A DNA stretch of 64,000 nt from Gnetum montanum. Lineage: Eukaryota > Streptophyta > Gnetopsida > Gnetales > Gnetaceae. The translations under genes were made by a program, and so were the position numbers. This document shows, piece by piece, positions 10,161-22,061 of the stretch. The stretch spans positions 108,125 to 172,124 of the forward strand of contig MNCI01006166.1 of the NCBI GenBank assembly GCA_015680685.1, given 5' to 3'. Numbering within the stretch: position 1 is the stretch's first letter; each line of letters begins with the position of its first letter. Below the pieces are notes generated by a model. That model did not search any database. It was given only the letters and a program-made list of their open reading frames with translations, and was not told the DNA's origin.

Positions 10161-11691
10161 GATGCATCTTTCTTTTTCATCTCTACCAATGATTTTGTAA
10201 TTTTGGATAAGTTCTCAATGAATCCCCTATAATATCTTTTGTGTCCAAGGAATGATCTAACATCTTTCACTATTTTTGGCTTCTGATTAATTCCTTTTAT
10301 TAAACTTATCTTCTCAAAATATACCTTTATTTCATTTTCTAATATCCAGTATCCAAAAATAATGTTCTCCTAAGCCATCATATGGCTTTTCAACTAGTTA
10401 AGCTTAAGATTACTCTCTACACATCACTTCAACACTTATTCCATATGGTCTAGTGATTGCTCAAAATTGAAATCATAGGTGGATAATTCATTCATAAAGA
10501 CTTCCACACCATTACCAGTCCGCTACTAAAAGATGTTGAGGATGGGGTATTGGAAAGTTACAAGTGCATTACATAGACTAAAGGATATCTTTTTGTATGT
10601 AAGAATTTCAAAGAAACTCATGAATGTGGTTTTGGGCTAGTTTTCTAGGGTTTTTTGGATTTTATTATAGTTACTATAACAAGCCAAAAAGTTATAATAT
10701 CTATGTTCTATAACGATGTTTAATACTCGGTTCAAAAATCACAATAAGAAATTATCCTTGAAGGTTGCCATGTTGAATAGCCTAAAATTAATGCAGATCT
10801 TCAATTGCTCATCTTTCTTTGGCACAATAATGAGTGGGCTTACCCACTCACTATTTGCTATAGGGTAGATGAACATGGCCTTAAGGATTTTTTCCATCCT
10901 CTTCTAAACCACTTAGTTCAATTTGAGATTCAATCTCTAGTGTGGCCATCTCTTGGGCTTAATGGTAAAATTTGTGTTTATTTAATGCTAGCATATGCAT
11001 GGGTCAATATCTGTTATGTCATCATATAACCAAGAAAATATTATTGTTAATTTAGTCACCACCAACAACAATATTTTTTTTTACTCCTTTGTGAGCTTAT
11101 CATTCAAAATTACCAATTTACCATTTTTCAAAAGCACATATTCAAGTGAATCTAGTAACATTTTCAACTAAAGAGGCTTTGGTTCAAATGTCTCTAGAAT
11201 CTTCAACTCTCCCTAATACATTTCTAATTCTTATTGATTTTCTTCATTAATATTTGGCATCTAAGTTGTTTTATTTCATTCAATTTCTCAATGTATACAT
11301 TTGTAATAACTTCTTGTGATTCCATACACATGGTAAACCTATAGCTTTCATTTGAAATCAATCATGAGGTGTCATTCTATTTTGTGGTTATTGCATACAA
11401 GCACGTTTGCATACTTTCTGTTTTAGCACATGACTTGCATGTTGTGATAGTTGTATATTTGATTACTCATATCTTTTGAATGTAGTTACACCCCATGTTA
11501 CTATCTTTGAGCATGAAACTCTCTTCTTCTCTACTACTTGATTCTCATTCTCCTTGAAAATTTGCAAGGATATGTCCATGCTTCCTAACTTGGCATTGAA
11601 TGTACTCAACTAAGTCCTTCTCATAATGATGGAGAATTCATCCTTGTAATTCTCCACATGAATCACCAAGAAATTAGTAGGGTATAACCTA
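10161..11691 (-). pseudogene. Element A: protease C-terminal half, linker and RT remnant
   Basis: On the minus strand, 11690-11540 reads a decayed retropepsin tail resembling YPTNFLVIHVENYKDEF, in the place of the IIMGRAWL region of D. Then comes a block starting MCMESQEV (about 11325), matching the CMELTEG segment after protease in B and E. RT begins near 10890 with FIYPIANSEWVSPLIIVPKK, a clear match to E and F, and continues to 10161, where B interrupts it. Stops and frameshifts are dense. Copia element C separates this piece from the N-terminal half of the protease. Confidence 0.78.
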
Positions 11692-12034
11692 TGAAGTTTA
11701 TAGGATCAATGATGAACAACTTAATAGCCAAACATGAGAAGAGAACATGAGATAAAGACACATCGAAACATAATTCTATTAATATTTAAGATATGAGAAA
11801 TGTCATATCCAAACAACAAATAGACATAACTCTACTTAGTAGTTAAAACTAAATGATAGAAAATATTTAATGAAAATTAAAAAATTACTAAAATAATATA
11901 ATACCATAACACCATGATGGTTCATAATACCATATAGATACCATGATGGTATACCCATAAAATCATAGTAAAAATAATACAACATAATAAAATAGGATGA
12001 TGAGTTTGTATAATAGGAAGAGAGATCTTTAACA
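11692..12034 (-). repeat. 3' LTR of copia element C
   Basis: It aligns with 15728-16074 over its whole length and is followed inward by the purine tract (plus-strand CCCTCCATC at 12035-12043). Several PyCATnATGG-like blocks near 11915-11970 are shared by both LTRs. Confidence 0.85.
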
Positions 12035-12043
12035 CCCTCCATC

Positions 12044-15000
12044 AAACAAAACATAAGTTTTAATTATAAGGATTGAAGATTCATCCCATTTACAAAATTA
12101 ATGAAATTCTTTACACTCAAAAATTTATTAAAATCATCAGCAAGCTAATCTTTTATATTAATGTAGACTAGTGAAATTAACACATCAAAAAAGCATGTTG
12201 AATGTAATGTATAGAAATTTTAATATTCTTTTTTATCTCATAAAATGCTAGATTTTTAATCAGTTTAATGGCACTTTGATTATCATAATAAATTTTATTG
12301 ATAACATAATATCCTCTTTTAGCTCATTAAATAATTGATGAAGTCACTTTAGTTCTATAACTAGATTCACTACAACTCCATACTCAAATTTAGTAGAAGA
12401 TAGAAAATTAACCTTCTATCTTATTAACCACCAAGAGATTGTATTTTCACATTGTTTAATTAGGAACTCTCTAGTAAAACAACATGAAGAGGTATCATCA
12501 CCGTTTTTTGCATCTGTGTAGTGTTTGAGATCAACATTTAAATATTGTTATAATTTAATCCTTAGACAACAGTGTCCTTTAAGTATCTCAATATACATTG
12601 GACCAAATTCATTTCCTTGTTTGTTAGTTTCTAATTAAATCTAGATAATAAATTAACTAAATATGAAATATCTAGTTAAATATTTATCAAGTAATTTAAT
12701 TTTTCAATCAACTCTATGTACACCATAAGATTATGAATAGATTTAGAATCATTCATCCATAGTGCATTACTAAAATCCAATGGTGTTGATCAAATTTTAT
12801 AGTCCATCATATGATATTCTTCTAATAAACCCAAAACATACTTCTTTTAAGTGACTCATATATGGCTCAGTAATTGATGAATTTCAAAACTAAGAAACTA
12901 ATTGAGTAGGCCAAGGTCCAATATTTCAGTTTTGGTTTTCAATTGATTCTTGACATAATGTATTAGTTGCACATTCTCCTTGGTGATTGCTATATCATCA
13001 ACATATAGTAACATAATTATAGTCCTTCATGACTTCTTTGTTTCCATGACATAAAAACTAGAATTTGCATTAGATTATTTGAACCCTGTTTCATGTACAA
13101 ATTCATCAAACTTTATGCACCATTCTTGGGGATCTTACTTCAATCCATAAAGGGAACTATTTAGTCTATAAATATGATTATTAGAATCTGAATCCATAAA
13201 GCCTTCTAGTTGATACATAAAGATTTTTTCTTACACCAATATTTATTTTTCATAGATTGTTGTATACTCATGGGTTCTCCTACTTTAAATATCATTTTAA
13301 ATTCAGTCACTTCAAAATAATTTTTAGTTACAAATATTATTCTACTTCTTAATCTTTTCATCAACATTTTATTAATATGTTCTAACTATATTAGTCTTAA
13401 GTCTTTCAAATAACTCTTAAACCATTATGGTTGTCGATGTGCTAAAGGATCCTATGGAATTGGAGTTTCTAGTTGTGCCAACTTCTTTTTCATCATCTTC
13501 ATAAAAGATCAAAAATGGTCATGAGTTATCATTAGGTTTTCTAGGAATCATCATAGAAATTTTTAAAGCACCATGACTCATGGTGTCACTAGATCTATCA
13601 AAAATATTTTCAAACAACAAATCACATGACTCTCGTAGATTGAGATCCTTTACATCCCATACTTAGTAGGCTTTGTAATCTAAAGAATAGCCAAGTAGCA
13701 ATCCCATCATGGCTCTAGGATCCAACATGCCATAGTGTGCTTGTGAAATATGAACATTATAAATCTTACCAAACGAATGAAGATAAGATATTGATAATTC
13801 CCTATTGTAAACCATATTTTAATTAGAAGGACACCATTTAAAGCTGCAATTATAATTCTATTGATAATGTGAATGACATAATATGCATCCTTAACCCACA
13901 ATGTCTTTCACACTTCAGCATTATTTACCATGCATCTTATTATGTTAGTTATTGATCTGTTCTTCCTTTCAATAACATCATTTTGTTGCATGTGTATGCC
14001 ACAATGAGTTCTTGTTTTATATCATTGTTACAATAATATATTTTGAATTTATTTTATATTTATTTACAACCTCCATTAGATCTTAATACCTTTATTTTTA
14101 CAGTTTTCTCAGTTTCAATCCTAATTTTAAAATGTTTAAATTTTCCCAATACTTGTAACTTTAGGACTAATTCATAAAGCCATGTCATCTATCTAAAATC
14201 ATTAACAAAAATGACAAAATAATTTTCATTCCTTATCCCTTGTGGTGAAAATGAACCACATACATCTAAATGTATAATTTCAAATGATCTTGTAGATTCT
14301 ATCTCATAGTGTTATGGAAATGAAAGATCATGCATTTTCCAAAGCATATAAGATTCACAATTAAATAAATCATTACTATTAAATTTGGCATTTTTCAAAT
14401 AGAACTAATGCATTTTCTTTAAATCCTTCATAGTTACATGCCTATGTCTTAAGTGCCACTTTTTTAGTGAATCTCAATTTTTCATCATATACATCTTTTC
14501 AACTTAATGATCCTTAACTTTAAATATTCAATTGCACACAACATACCCTATAATATCACTGCCATTATGTATCATATAATAGAATGTATTGTGATTACTA
14601 TTCTTAAATTTAAGACTTAAATATTCATTCATTAATTGATACACTGAAATTAGAATCATAGAAAATTCTTTATTACAAATAATGCCTTTTATTTTTAAAC
14701 AAAAAAGCATCAAGTTCCCACTTTTAATAATTTTTATCAAATGGCACTCTCCGATTCTTACATAATGTTGGTTTGGCTTTTCTGTTATATTTATTAATCA
14801 TGATAAGTTTGCCATAAAATGTCATGAGGTACCAAAATTAATCCACATGGAATTATTAGATGTGTCATTTACAATGAGGACATTAAAATTCACAATGGAA
14901 GGTTGAGCCTCCTCTTTTACAACATTGGCACTACTAGGCTTACATTTAGATAGTTTTTTATTTTTCTTATTCAACTTCTTCATCCTATTTTTAACAATTT

Positions 15001-15715
15001 TTTTCTTGCATTTTTATTATGACATTAGACTTAGGATTATTTAGATTATCATAACAATGGTCAGTGTCATGACTGTCCTCTTTCTTATAAATATGACAAT
15101 ACATGGATACTCTCTACCTCTTCTGATTACCTTTAGTTTTAACCACCATCACCTAAGAGTTTGCTTCTATTGTTGAGCTATGTGCATTCATTTCTACTTT
15201 TTCTTTAAGAAATTTTATGTACAGCTTCATCACAGTGTATGTTTTGTTGTCATTTTTTGTAGTTTATCTAAAGACATCATATGATGGTGGTAGCACTTTT
15301 AATAAATAAAATTTGATAGTCTTATCAAAAACTTGCAACAAGCTCACTTTCTTTTAAATGTGCAATTTAGTTTGTTCTAGAAAGACACCAATTTTGATTC
15401 ATTTTTAACTTCAAATGTCTCTTCAATCTTCTTCCACATCTTATATATGAAGTCCAACTTTTTCACTAGTTGTATGAATTCATTGGAGACACTTAGTTCA
15501 ATTAACATTTACGTCATCTTATTGTTTTTATTCACCAAGGAAATTTTAATAAGGATTTCTTCCAAGCCATTTTCTCATTAAAAAAATCACATTTGGAGTT
15601 TCTAGATATGATAACTGAAAATTTTAATCACCTAGCTCTCAACAAATGAGACATATGTTCTTCCTCTTATCATGGTTGTCTTTGAATTTTTGACGACACG
15701 ATTACTCACTAATTT
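12044..15715 (-). pseudogene. Element C copia gag-pol remnant
   Basis: Order on the minus strand is gag, integrase, RT, RNase H, as in Ty1/copia (integrase before RT). A CCHC-like knuckle with one Cys changed to Tyr is visible near 15105-15050. Integrase C-terminal sequence reading VIHIINRIIIAALNG is at 13901-13707, followed by a FLGY-like block near 13690. RT shows LLYVDDIAITK near 13010-12970, the catalytic YVDD box of copia. RNase H would lie near 12600-12200 but is too decayed to mark. No long frame is open. ORFs of about 60-85 codons called here are fragments. Confidence 0.8.
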
Positions 15716-15727
15716 GCTTCAATACCA
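15716..15727 (-). other. Primer-binding site of element C (initiator Met type)
   Basis: On the minus strand TGGTATTGAAGC follows directly after the 5' LTR. The canonical plant copia PBS is TGGTATCAGAGC, so 9 of 12 bases match. Confidence 0.75.
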
Positions 15728-16074
15728 TGTAAAGTATACAAGATCAATGATGAGCAACTTGATAGCTAGACATAAGGAGAGATAATAAGATAAATACACA
15801 TTTATGTATGATTCTATCAATATTTAAGATATGTGAAACATCATGTCCAAAAAACAAATGAACATAACCGTACTTAGTATTTACAACCAAATGCTAATAA
15901 ATATCTTAATGAAAGTTAACAAATTATTGAAATAATATAACATTGTAACACTATGATGGTACATACCACCATATAGACATTGGTATAATGTAACCATAAA
16001 ATCATGGTGAAAATAATACAACATAAGTAAAATAGAATAATGATTTTTTACAATAGAAATAGATATCGTTAACA
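15728..16074 (-). repeat. 5' LTR of copia element C
   Basis: Partner of 11692-12034. On the minus strand it starts TGTTAACGATATC at 16074 and ends CA at 15728. The PBS abuts it. Confidence 0.85.
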
Positions 16075-16075
16075 T

Positions 16076-19000
16076 GACTAATCACTAAAGGTGGTTACAA
16101 TGTCTTCCACCAATCACAAAGGAGTAATGATAGACTGGTCTACTAACTCCAACCCAATGTTGTACTTTTTGAGAGGAGGTAGGTACTAGGCTTTGTACAT
16201 ATCTTATCAAATCAATTTTAACTCTAGAACCTAAGTCTAGTAGATTTTTACATGGTGAATTTTCCATGATCTATAAGTAAATTAGGGGACTTCACATATT
16301 AGTTCTCTTCCTAGAAAGGTTTCCTACTTTTTATCAAATCTATAACCACATGGAATAATATGATAATTTATACATTTGAGGGACTTTGGTTTGAAGGTAA
16401 CTCAAATGGTATTTGGGAGGTTGTTTGTGAAGGATCCATAATCATAGATGCTTGCAAAGATTTTGATGGATTGGTTGGCCTAAAGAATAGGCATTTTTGA
16501 GACTTGTGCTCATAACCACTTAATTTACCATCCATCTATAAGTTTACAACTCTTTTAGCATTCCATTGTTGTAGTTATGGAGGCATTTCATCTTGCATAG
16601 AAGGAGCAGGTGGAAATGGTTTTGAACCTTATGTTTGAAGATGTCGTTAGGGATAATGAGCATAAGAAGAAGACTTAGCTCATGGAGTGGTAGATCTATG
16701 ATACTTAGGAGGATAATAATGATGAGCATAAACATGTGTAGTGGAGAAATTAGACAATATCCAGTCAGATTAGATTGCCAATAAGGATACTTCTACCTTG
16801 GTGGTGGCATCCCTCATGACTATGGATTTTGCCACTACTGATAACATTTCTAAGGCTGAGATAAAGCCCTACTTGGATAGTGTGATTATTAATGATAAAG
16901 ATACATGTAGTTGCTTTGTGGATAAGGAAACCTTCTAGGTTTCTACCTCTTAATGAACTTCAACTTCAAGCAAAAACCTTAGACTTTTAAAGATGTAACA
17001 TCATAGGGAAATAACCCTTAGGATGATCATATTAGCCAATTTCACAATTGTCATCCTTTAATTCAAATTCTATGATCTCTTCAAGTATAGTGGCTTTCAC
17101 TTTTTTCTAGTAATAGTTCCTTCCTGCTTCTTTCTTATTTTTTTATCCTTATTCTTGACTCTTCTATGTTCTACTTTCTCCTCCACAATTTTAGTGTTGT
17201 TTGGAATTTCTAATCTATTGAGTCACATCTTTTATCAAACTTTATTAAGATTTCAATAACTAATTTTTGAATAGATAAGGTTTTCCTTTGCATAAGTTTC
17301 TCCAAGGATGCTCCCTCATCTAGCTCAAAGAGATAAACCTCCTTTTATAGGAAAATAGATCCCTATTATACTTCTCTACACATTCTCTCTTGTTTAGTTA
17401 ACCTTCTTTCTTTTCCACTTGATTAATTAATATTTGGATTTTATAGGCTCCCATTTTGAATAGTCTACCTTGGAAATAAACCCCAAGATTTTCTCTTATC
17501 TTGTTTTTCAGTCCATCTATGATGTAATGCGAATATTTCATTTGAGAGAAGTCATGGCCTCAACATCTATGAAGTAGAGAATAAAACTTGTCCAACTACA
17601 TTAAGAGATTTATGATTACCTTGTTTTCACCTCTAGATCTGCTTCCTTAAGTTGGACACTCATGAGTATGTTTAATATGTATCATTGAATAACTCCAACA
17701 TTGTACTCCATGTTCTAATAGATTCTAGCTCTAAAAACTAGTACCAATTTTCAGTTTCTTTAATGAGTATCATAGGAAATATTTTTATCTTTTTTTCATT
17801 TGTTCTCTATGTTCTACAAGGCATGGGCATCACGAAAGACATGTAAATAATGTTGTGTATTAGCATTGTAGCCTCCTTCAAACATATGAATGTGTTCACA
17901 TCTAGCTATTTAACTTAATTGTCCCTCTTATTCCTAGTAGGAATAGATACTCTTGATGTTAACCATGCTCCTTGTAGTAAGCAATAGTTCATCATATTCA
18001 TCATGATTCTCATGGTATCTCTCATTACCATGTCTCCTTTGGCGTTGCTTACTATGCCTTTGTTCATGTCAATGTCTAACTTCTTTCTCACATCTACCTT
18101 CTCTTTGGGCATCCCTACAATGGTCCCTTCTATCATATCTATGATCATTACCCCTCCTATCTTGGCCACATTCACCCTTGTTAAAGCTTGATGATGAGGA
18201 TAAAGATGAAGAACTAGGAGAGCTAGGTTGGCTTACTCTTCTATGTTAACCCCTTTTCAGTTTTCTTAATTATGTACTGAAATATCTTGGCCTTGAGACC
18301 CCCCTTGTGTTGGATCACATTCTCTCCTTGCCTTGGTTCCTTGCCAAGATTAAACATAGTCATGGATAATTTACGTCATCCTCACTAAGGGGTGGAGATT
18401 GATAATTAGTATCATCCTTTTCTAACTGTAATATCAATTGAATAGTAGTCTCTTTTCCCTTGAAAGCTTCATTTCATGCCTCCATGAAATGATCCTTTTG
18501 TAGTTGAGACTCAATGAACTAGTAGGGCCTAAATATTTCATTATCCACTTTGTAATCTAAAGTTGCTACTTCAAGTTCCACCTGCATCAATGCTAGGCAG
18601 AAAAATAAATTGATGAAAGAGCAATCGAAAGCTTATAGAAAATAGTAGAAACAAAACTTAAAGAAAGAGAGCAGAAAGAAAAAGAACATCAAGAAAAAAA
18701 GCAACCAAGTAGGTATGAAATAAAAAGGAATAGAGAATTAATTGCTATTCAAGATCCTTCTAAAGAATAGGAACAACCCAATTCTCTTAGATTTCAAAAA
18801 GAAAAAAATGAAATAATTAAACAATTTTTTAGTAAGGAACAGTAAGAACAAGAACAAATCAATAAAAATAATTATAAGTATTTGGTCTTGTTAGATTTTT
18901 ATGATTAACTAAATATGAAAGATAAGCAAGATCCATTATTAGATTACATAGCAATATCAAAGGATATGGTTGAATGATTAGATGGTAACATAATGTTACC

Positions 19001-19200
19001 TTCTAAGTCCTTCCATTGCAGTTGTTCATCTTAGTAAAGAATAAAAGTGTAATCTAAATAATATGAATCTAGATGTTGATAAACCACATTTAATTGTTAT
19101 AGCACTTTATCTTGATTCTTAATGGTTTTATCACATTCCTGTGTTGAATCATCAACAAATGAGGAATATACCCAACAAGAAGAAGATATCTTGTAATTAA
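16076..19200 (-). pseudogene. Element A gag and N-terminal half of protease
   Basis: Minus-strand reading starts near 19190 and shows the gag N-terminal block (LDYTFILY, DEQLQWKDLEGNIMLP) at about 19060-18975. A foreign-looking segment interrupts it (18601-18965). It resumes at 18596 with a block matching the ALTQIG region of B. The Athila gag core is at about 17800-17300. The protease start reads ENSPCKNLLDLGSRVK (about 16265-16210), where the catalytic DSG has become DLG. A minus-strand ORF at 17915-18175 is the charged linker region read out of frame. Copia element C cuts the protease at 16074. Confidence 0.75.
18601..18965 (+). other. Foreign-looking Lys/Glu-rich segment inside A's gag
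   Basis: The plus strand has one frame running from about 18637 to 18975 with only four stops (TAG, two TAA, one TGA). It reads as a Lys/Glu/Gln-rich helical protein, for example KLKEREQKEKEHQEKK followed by NRELIAIQDPSKE. A second, shifted frame just upstream begins LMKEQSKAYR. The host gag can be read on the minus strand on both sides (GNIMLP at 18975, ALMQVE at 18596), and none of the other gag copies has this insert. No family could be assigned. It may be a fragment of a captured gene or of another mobile element, or low-complexity A-rich DNA. Confidence 0.4.
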
Positions 19201-19302
19201 TAAGTATGCCTTTAAATAAATTATTATTATTAATAATTGTAATTTATTTTATGTTGTAATAGTGATCCTTGAATAAATCTATCTAAACCACTAGCACCAA
19301 GT

Positions 19303-19320
19303 CCCTAGCAATGGTGTGAA
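19303..19320 (-). other. Decayed primer-binding site of element A
   Basis: Plus-strand CCCTAGCAATGGTGTGAA abuts the LTR at 19321, in the position and register of the tRNA-Asp site of D. CG to TG changes account for most of the mismatches. Confidence 0.65.
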
Positions 19321-20133
19321 TGATAAGTGGCAAATTAGACTCTACACTTAACCATATAGATCACAAGTGTTCATGCATGATTAAATTTCATAGACTAGGA
19401 CTTGTTTTGTTGTCTAAATAGCTTAGTGTTAGATTGAGAGTCATTGCCTTCACAATCATACTTATGTGGATCTAGTTTGTATGGTTAAGTATGATTGAGG
19501 CATATGATTAAAATATTATTATTTAAAATATAAAAATTGTAACTATTTGATTTATGTGCAAGAAATATATCTAGTCTATCCTAGGCATGTAGTATTCATT
19601 TCCAATTTTTCATACACATCCTAAACATGCATCAACGTTGTTATATTGTTAGTTGTCCACTGTTAGGTGTACCAAGTGGTATACTTCTAAGATTAGTAAT
19701 GTTGGTGCTTTTATGCTCAAATTTGGTTGTATTCATGCATTTTAAATAAGTACACTGAAAGTAAAATAGTCAACTTATTTGAAATTGAAAGAACAATTAA
19801 AGTAAATTATAATTAAATAATAATAAAATTAGGCAAGTGTTACAATGAAGAAGATGGATCTTCATTTTATCATCATCATGAAAATGTGTTTAGGTACATA
19901 ATCACTTGAATGAAATTCCATACAATCCATTTAGTTCACACTACAAGAACTTAGTGACTAATACTAACTTTTACAAGAATAAATTGACAAAGTTTTGATA
20001 AGCTACTAAATGAATGGTGTCATAAATGTGATGGGTAGATACATTTATATATGGATTTAATGTGCTTGCATCAACATTGATGCATTGACGAAGCAAGGCA
20101 TACATCAACGTTGCAATGTTATAACAATCAACA
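19321..20133 (-). repeat. 5' LTR of element A
   Basis: Plus-strand start TGATAAGTGGC matches the LTR end of F read in reverse. Further right come blocks shared with F's LTR (catatgatt near 19500, gtgtaccaagtgg near 19665) and a minus-strand TATATAAAT near 20055. Beyond it are CATCAACATTGATG and CATCAACG repeats resembling F's U3 array. The outer end is set at the CA of 20132-20133 but is uncertain by tens of bases. Confidence 0.65.
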
Positions 20134-20574
20134 GTATGAATGCAGAAAAAAAAAACAAAGAAAATTCTTAGAAGGTATTTATAAAAAACCCATATTTTTT
20201 GAGAGAAGGATCTAAAATTGTATTAAAATGTAAGAAAAAAATGTACATGCCTCAAAAAAGAAGTTAGCTTGAAATCCAAAAAGATAGATAAATAGCCAAA
20301 AATATAAATATAAAAATAATCAAAGTCAGGTTCAAATCTATTGCCAACAAAAGCAAAACATAACAAAAATAAATAAAAGAAATTAAAATAAAGTTTAGAC
20401 TATGCAAGTATGGATAGAAATCGAATTGAGTCTATTAGAACTCACTTTCATAAAGTTTCCCCCATTATGGTATTCTAATCCAATTAAATGCATATTTAAT
20501 TTCTTGGATACACCATAATTTAAACATTTATTTTAAAAATTCATCATGGTTTCTCAATTACCATAATAACATTT
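20134..20574. other. AT-rich stretch with no recognised feature
   Basis: Poly(A)-rich and purine-rich sequence between element A and the LTR-like repeat. No coding frame or terminal structure is visible. Confidence 0.5.
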
Positions 20575-20937
20575 TGTTGAAGTTGTAGAGCCGATAAAGA
20601 TGAGTAATAGGTGCCAAGTGAAGCATAACAAAAAGAGGATTGGCCATCTCTTTTGACTAGTTGTACACTTAACCATGGTGGAAGTGCTCGATAGCCTTTA
20701 AGGGATAGATACCAAAGGAAGATAAACCCAAGAAACACTCATTGAATGACTGAGATACATTATTCCACATTAATAAAGCATTCTTTTCTTTTTCCTTATG
20801 TATTTTCCCATTATTTCTTTACAAATAATGTCAAATGTTACTTATATTTGATGTTTGCCATGTTATCTTCTTATGCATAATGTTTAATTTAATGTATATT
20901 TGACATTTCCCACAACATCTAAGAATAGGATGCCACA
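20575..20937 (+). repeat. LTR-like repeat, copy 1, with Met-type PBS after it
   Basis: Starts TGTTGAAG and ends GCCACA. It aligns with 32784-33130 in the same orientation, sharing the blocks attccacattaataaag and cttatgcataatgtttaat. A TGGTGTCAAAGC follows at 20940, 10 of 12 bases like the plant Met PBS TGGTATCAGAGC. AATAAAG near 20775 could be its poly(A) signal. It may be the 5' LTR of a small or decayed copia-type element. A 64-codon minus-strand ORF here is a shadow. Confidence 0.6.
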
Positions 20938-20952
20938 TTTGGTGTCAAAGCA

Positions 20953-22060
20953 AATGACAATTCAAGGGCTAATCAAAATCAAAGGCCAACTACAATATGA
21001 TGATGAACCATGGAGCCATGATCTAAGGAGTATCACAGATTACCACTAGATGTGCCTTATATTTGAGATAATCCATGTAAGCTAGAAGATACCCTTCTAG
21101 TGATTTTCATGAATAATGGATTAGACATCTACAGGAGAATCATGAACGTGTACCATGTCCAAGAAAGATTGCATAAACCAACAAGATTCTTTAATGGATA
21201 TCACCGACCAAGGGAGATCTGATTATGCCTCACCAAAATTCATCAATTGCAAGAGACATTGGTAATATAAAGATACGTTGGTTCAAGTAGCTCTTACCCA
21301 TATTGTAGTGATGCTAGAAATGTTAATTAATTAAGGTCATTATTAAGTTCCTCCCAAAAGTTTGGTGACTATGATCTAAGTTGAGACTTATTACCCTTAA
21401 ATACCCAACCCCTGTAACTTGGCATTAGTTATCTTACCTAAGACTTGTGTATTGGTAAGTTCAAGGAAAGCCAACCTAGCCATAAGATTGTCTCATCCCT
21501 CAACTAGTAAGGGTTATTATTATGATATCTATAGGAAAACCAATTCTCAGGAGTATGATGCCTTACTTTGCTAACCTTCTCCTTAGTACCTCTCTAGGAT
21601 ATAACCATGATCTAAGAAAATAAGCCTACATCACACTTGCAAAATTATAAATGTATATGTATTATATTTTTATCCAAGGGTTGGAATATCATTTATAATC
21701 AAATCCAAGTCATCCAACAATTCACGTCACCCATATGTCAACCTAGTAATGTCAACTTGACAAAATAAGCTATTTTGGTCATTTTAAATCTTGAAAATCT
21801 AGCTTAGTTTGGGAGATATCGATGTTTTAAGTTTTTCATTATGTGTGGTATAAAAATAATTATAAAAATAATTTTAAAGTATTAGAGGATAAGGATCAAA
21901 CCCACAAGCTCTAAACTACAGACGTGAATTCTAAGCAACCAAGTTAACCATATGGTTACTTATAAATAGACATATCCTTATATATAAATTATTGACCGAG
22001 TAAATTTAATAATAAAAAAAATATAAAATAATAAAATAAATAACAAAAAAATTATTAAAA
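20953..22060. other. Stretch without recognised coding sequence
   Basis: If 20575-20937 is a 5' LTR this would be the start of its internal region, but no gag-like protein could be read in any frame. Composition is AT-rich with very A-rich sequence at 22000-22060. Confidence 0.45.
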
Positions 22061-22061
22061 A

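Larger units (their letters stand above)
11692..16074 (-). mobile_element. Element C: old Ty1/copia retrotransposon inserted in A
   Basis: Two diverged LTRs (11692-12034 and 15728-16074) share the start TGTTAA and the end CA on the minus strand. Between them lie a Met-type PBS, a zinc-knuckle remnant, copia integrase and RT motifs, and a purine tract GATGGAGGG next to the 3' LTR. The LTRs differ at very roughly a fifth of positions by eye, so the insertion is old. The flanking bases (ACCTA on the left, TGACTA on the right) are only a partial match, so the target duplication has decayed or the ends are off by a base. It splits the protease domain of element A. Confidence 0.85.
751..20133 (-). 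mobile_element. Element A: old Athila-like Ty3/gypsy retrotransposon, split by B and C
   Basis: Reading right to left there is a 5' LTR (19321-20133), a tRNA-Asp-like PBS (about 19303-19320), gag, protease, RT, RNase H and integrase, ending near 1560. A decayed 3' region follows to about 751. All domains are recognised by similarity to the matching parts of elements B, D, E and F in this window. The element is interrupted by B between RT and RNase H, by C inside the protease domain, and by a short foreign-looking segment in gag. No frame is open for long. Its left end and 3' LTR were not found, so the start given is approximate. It is the oldest layer of this nest because others inserted into it. 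Confidence 0.75.

Noticed and set aside
12993-13005. Plus-strand signal near the copia YVDD box
   Set aside because: Only the minus-strand reading (YVDD) is meaningful; no plus-strand gene is supported in element C.
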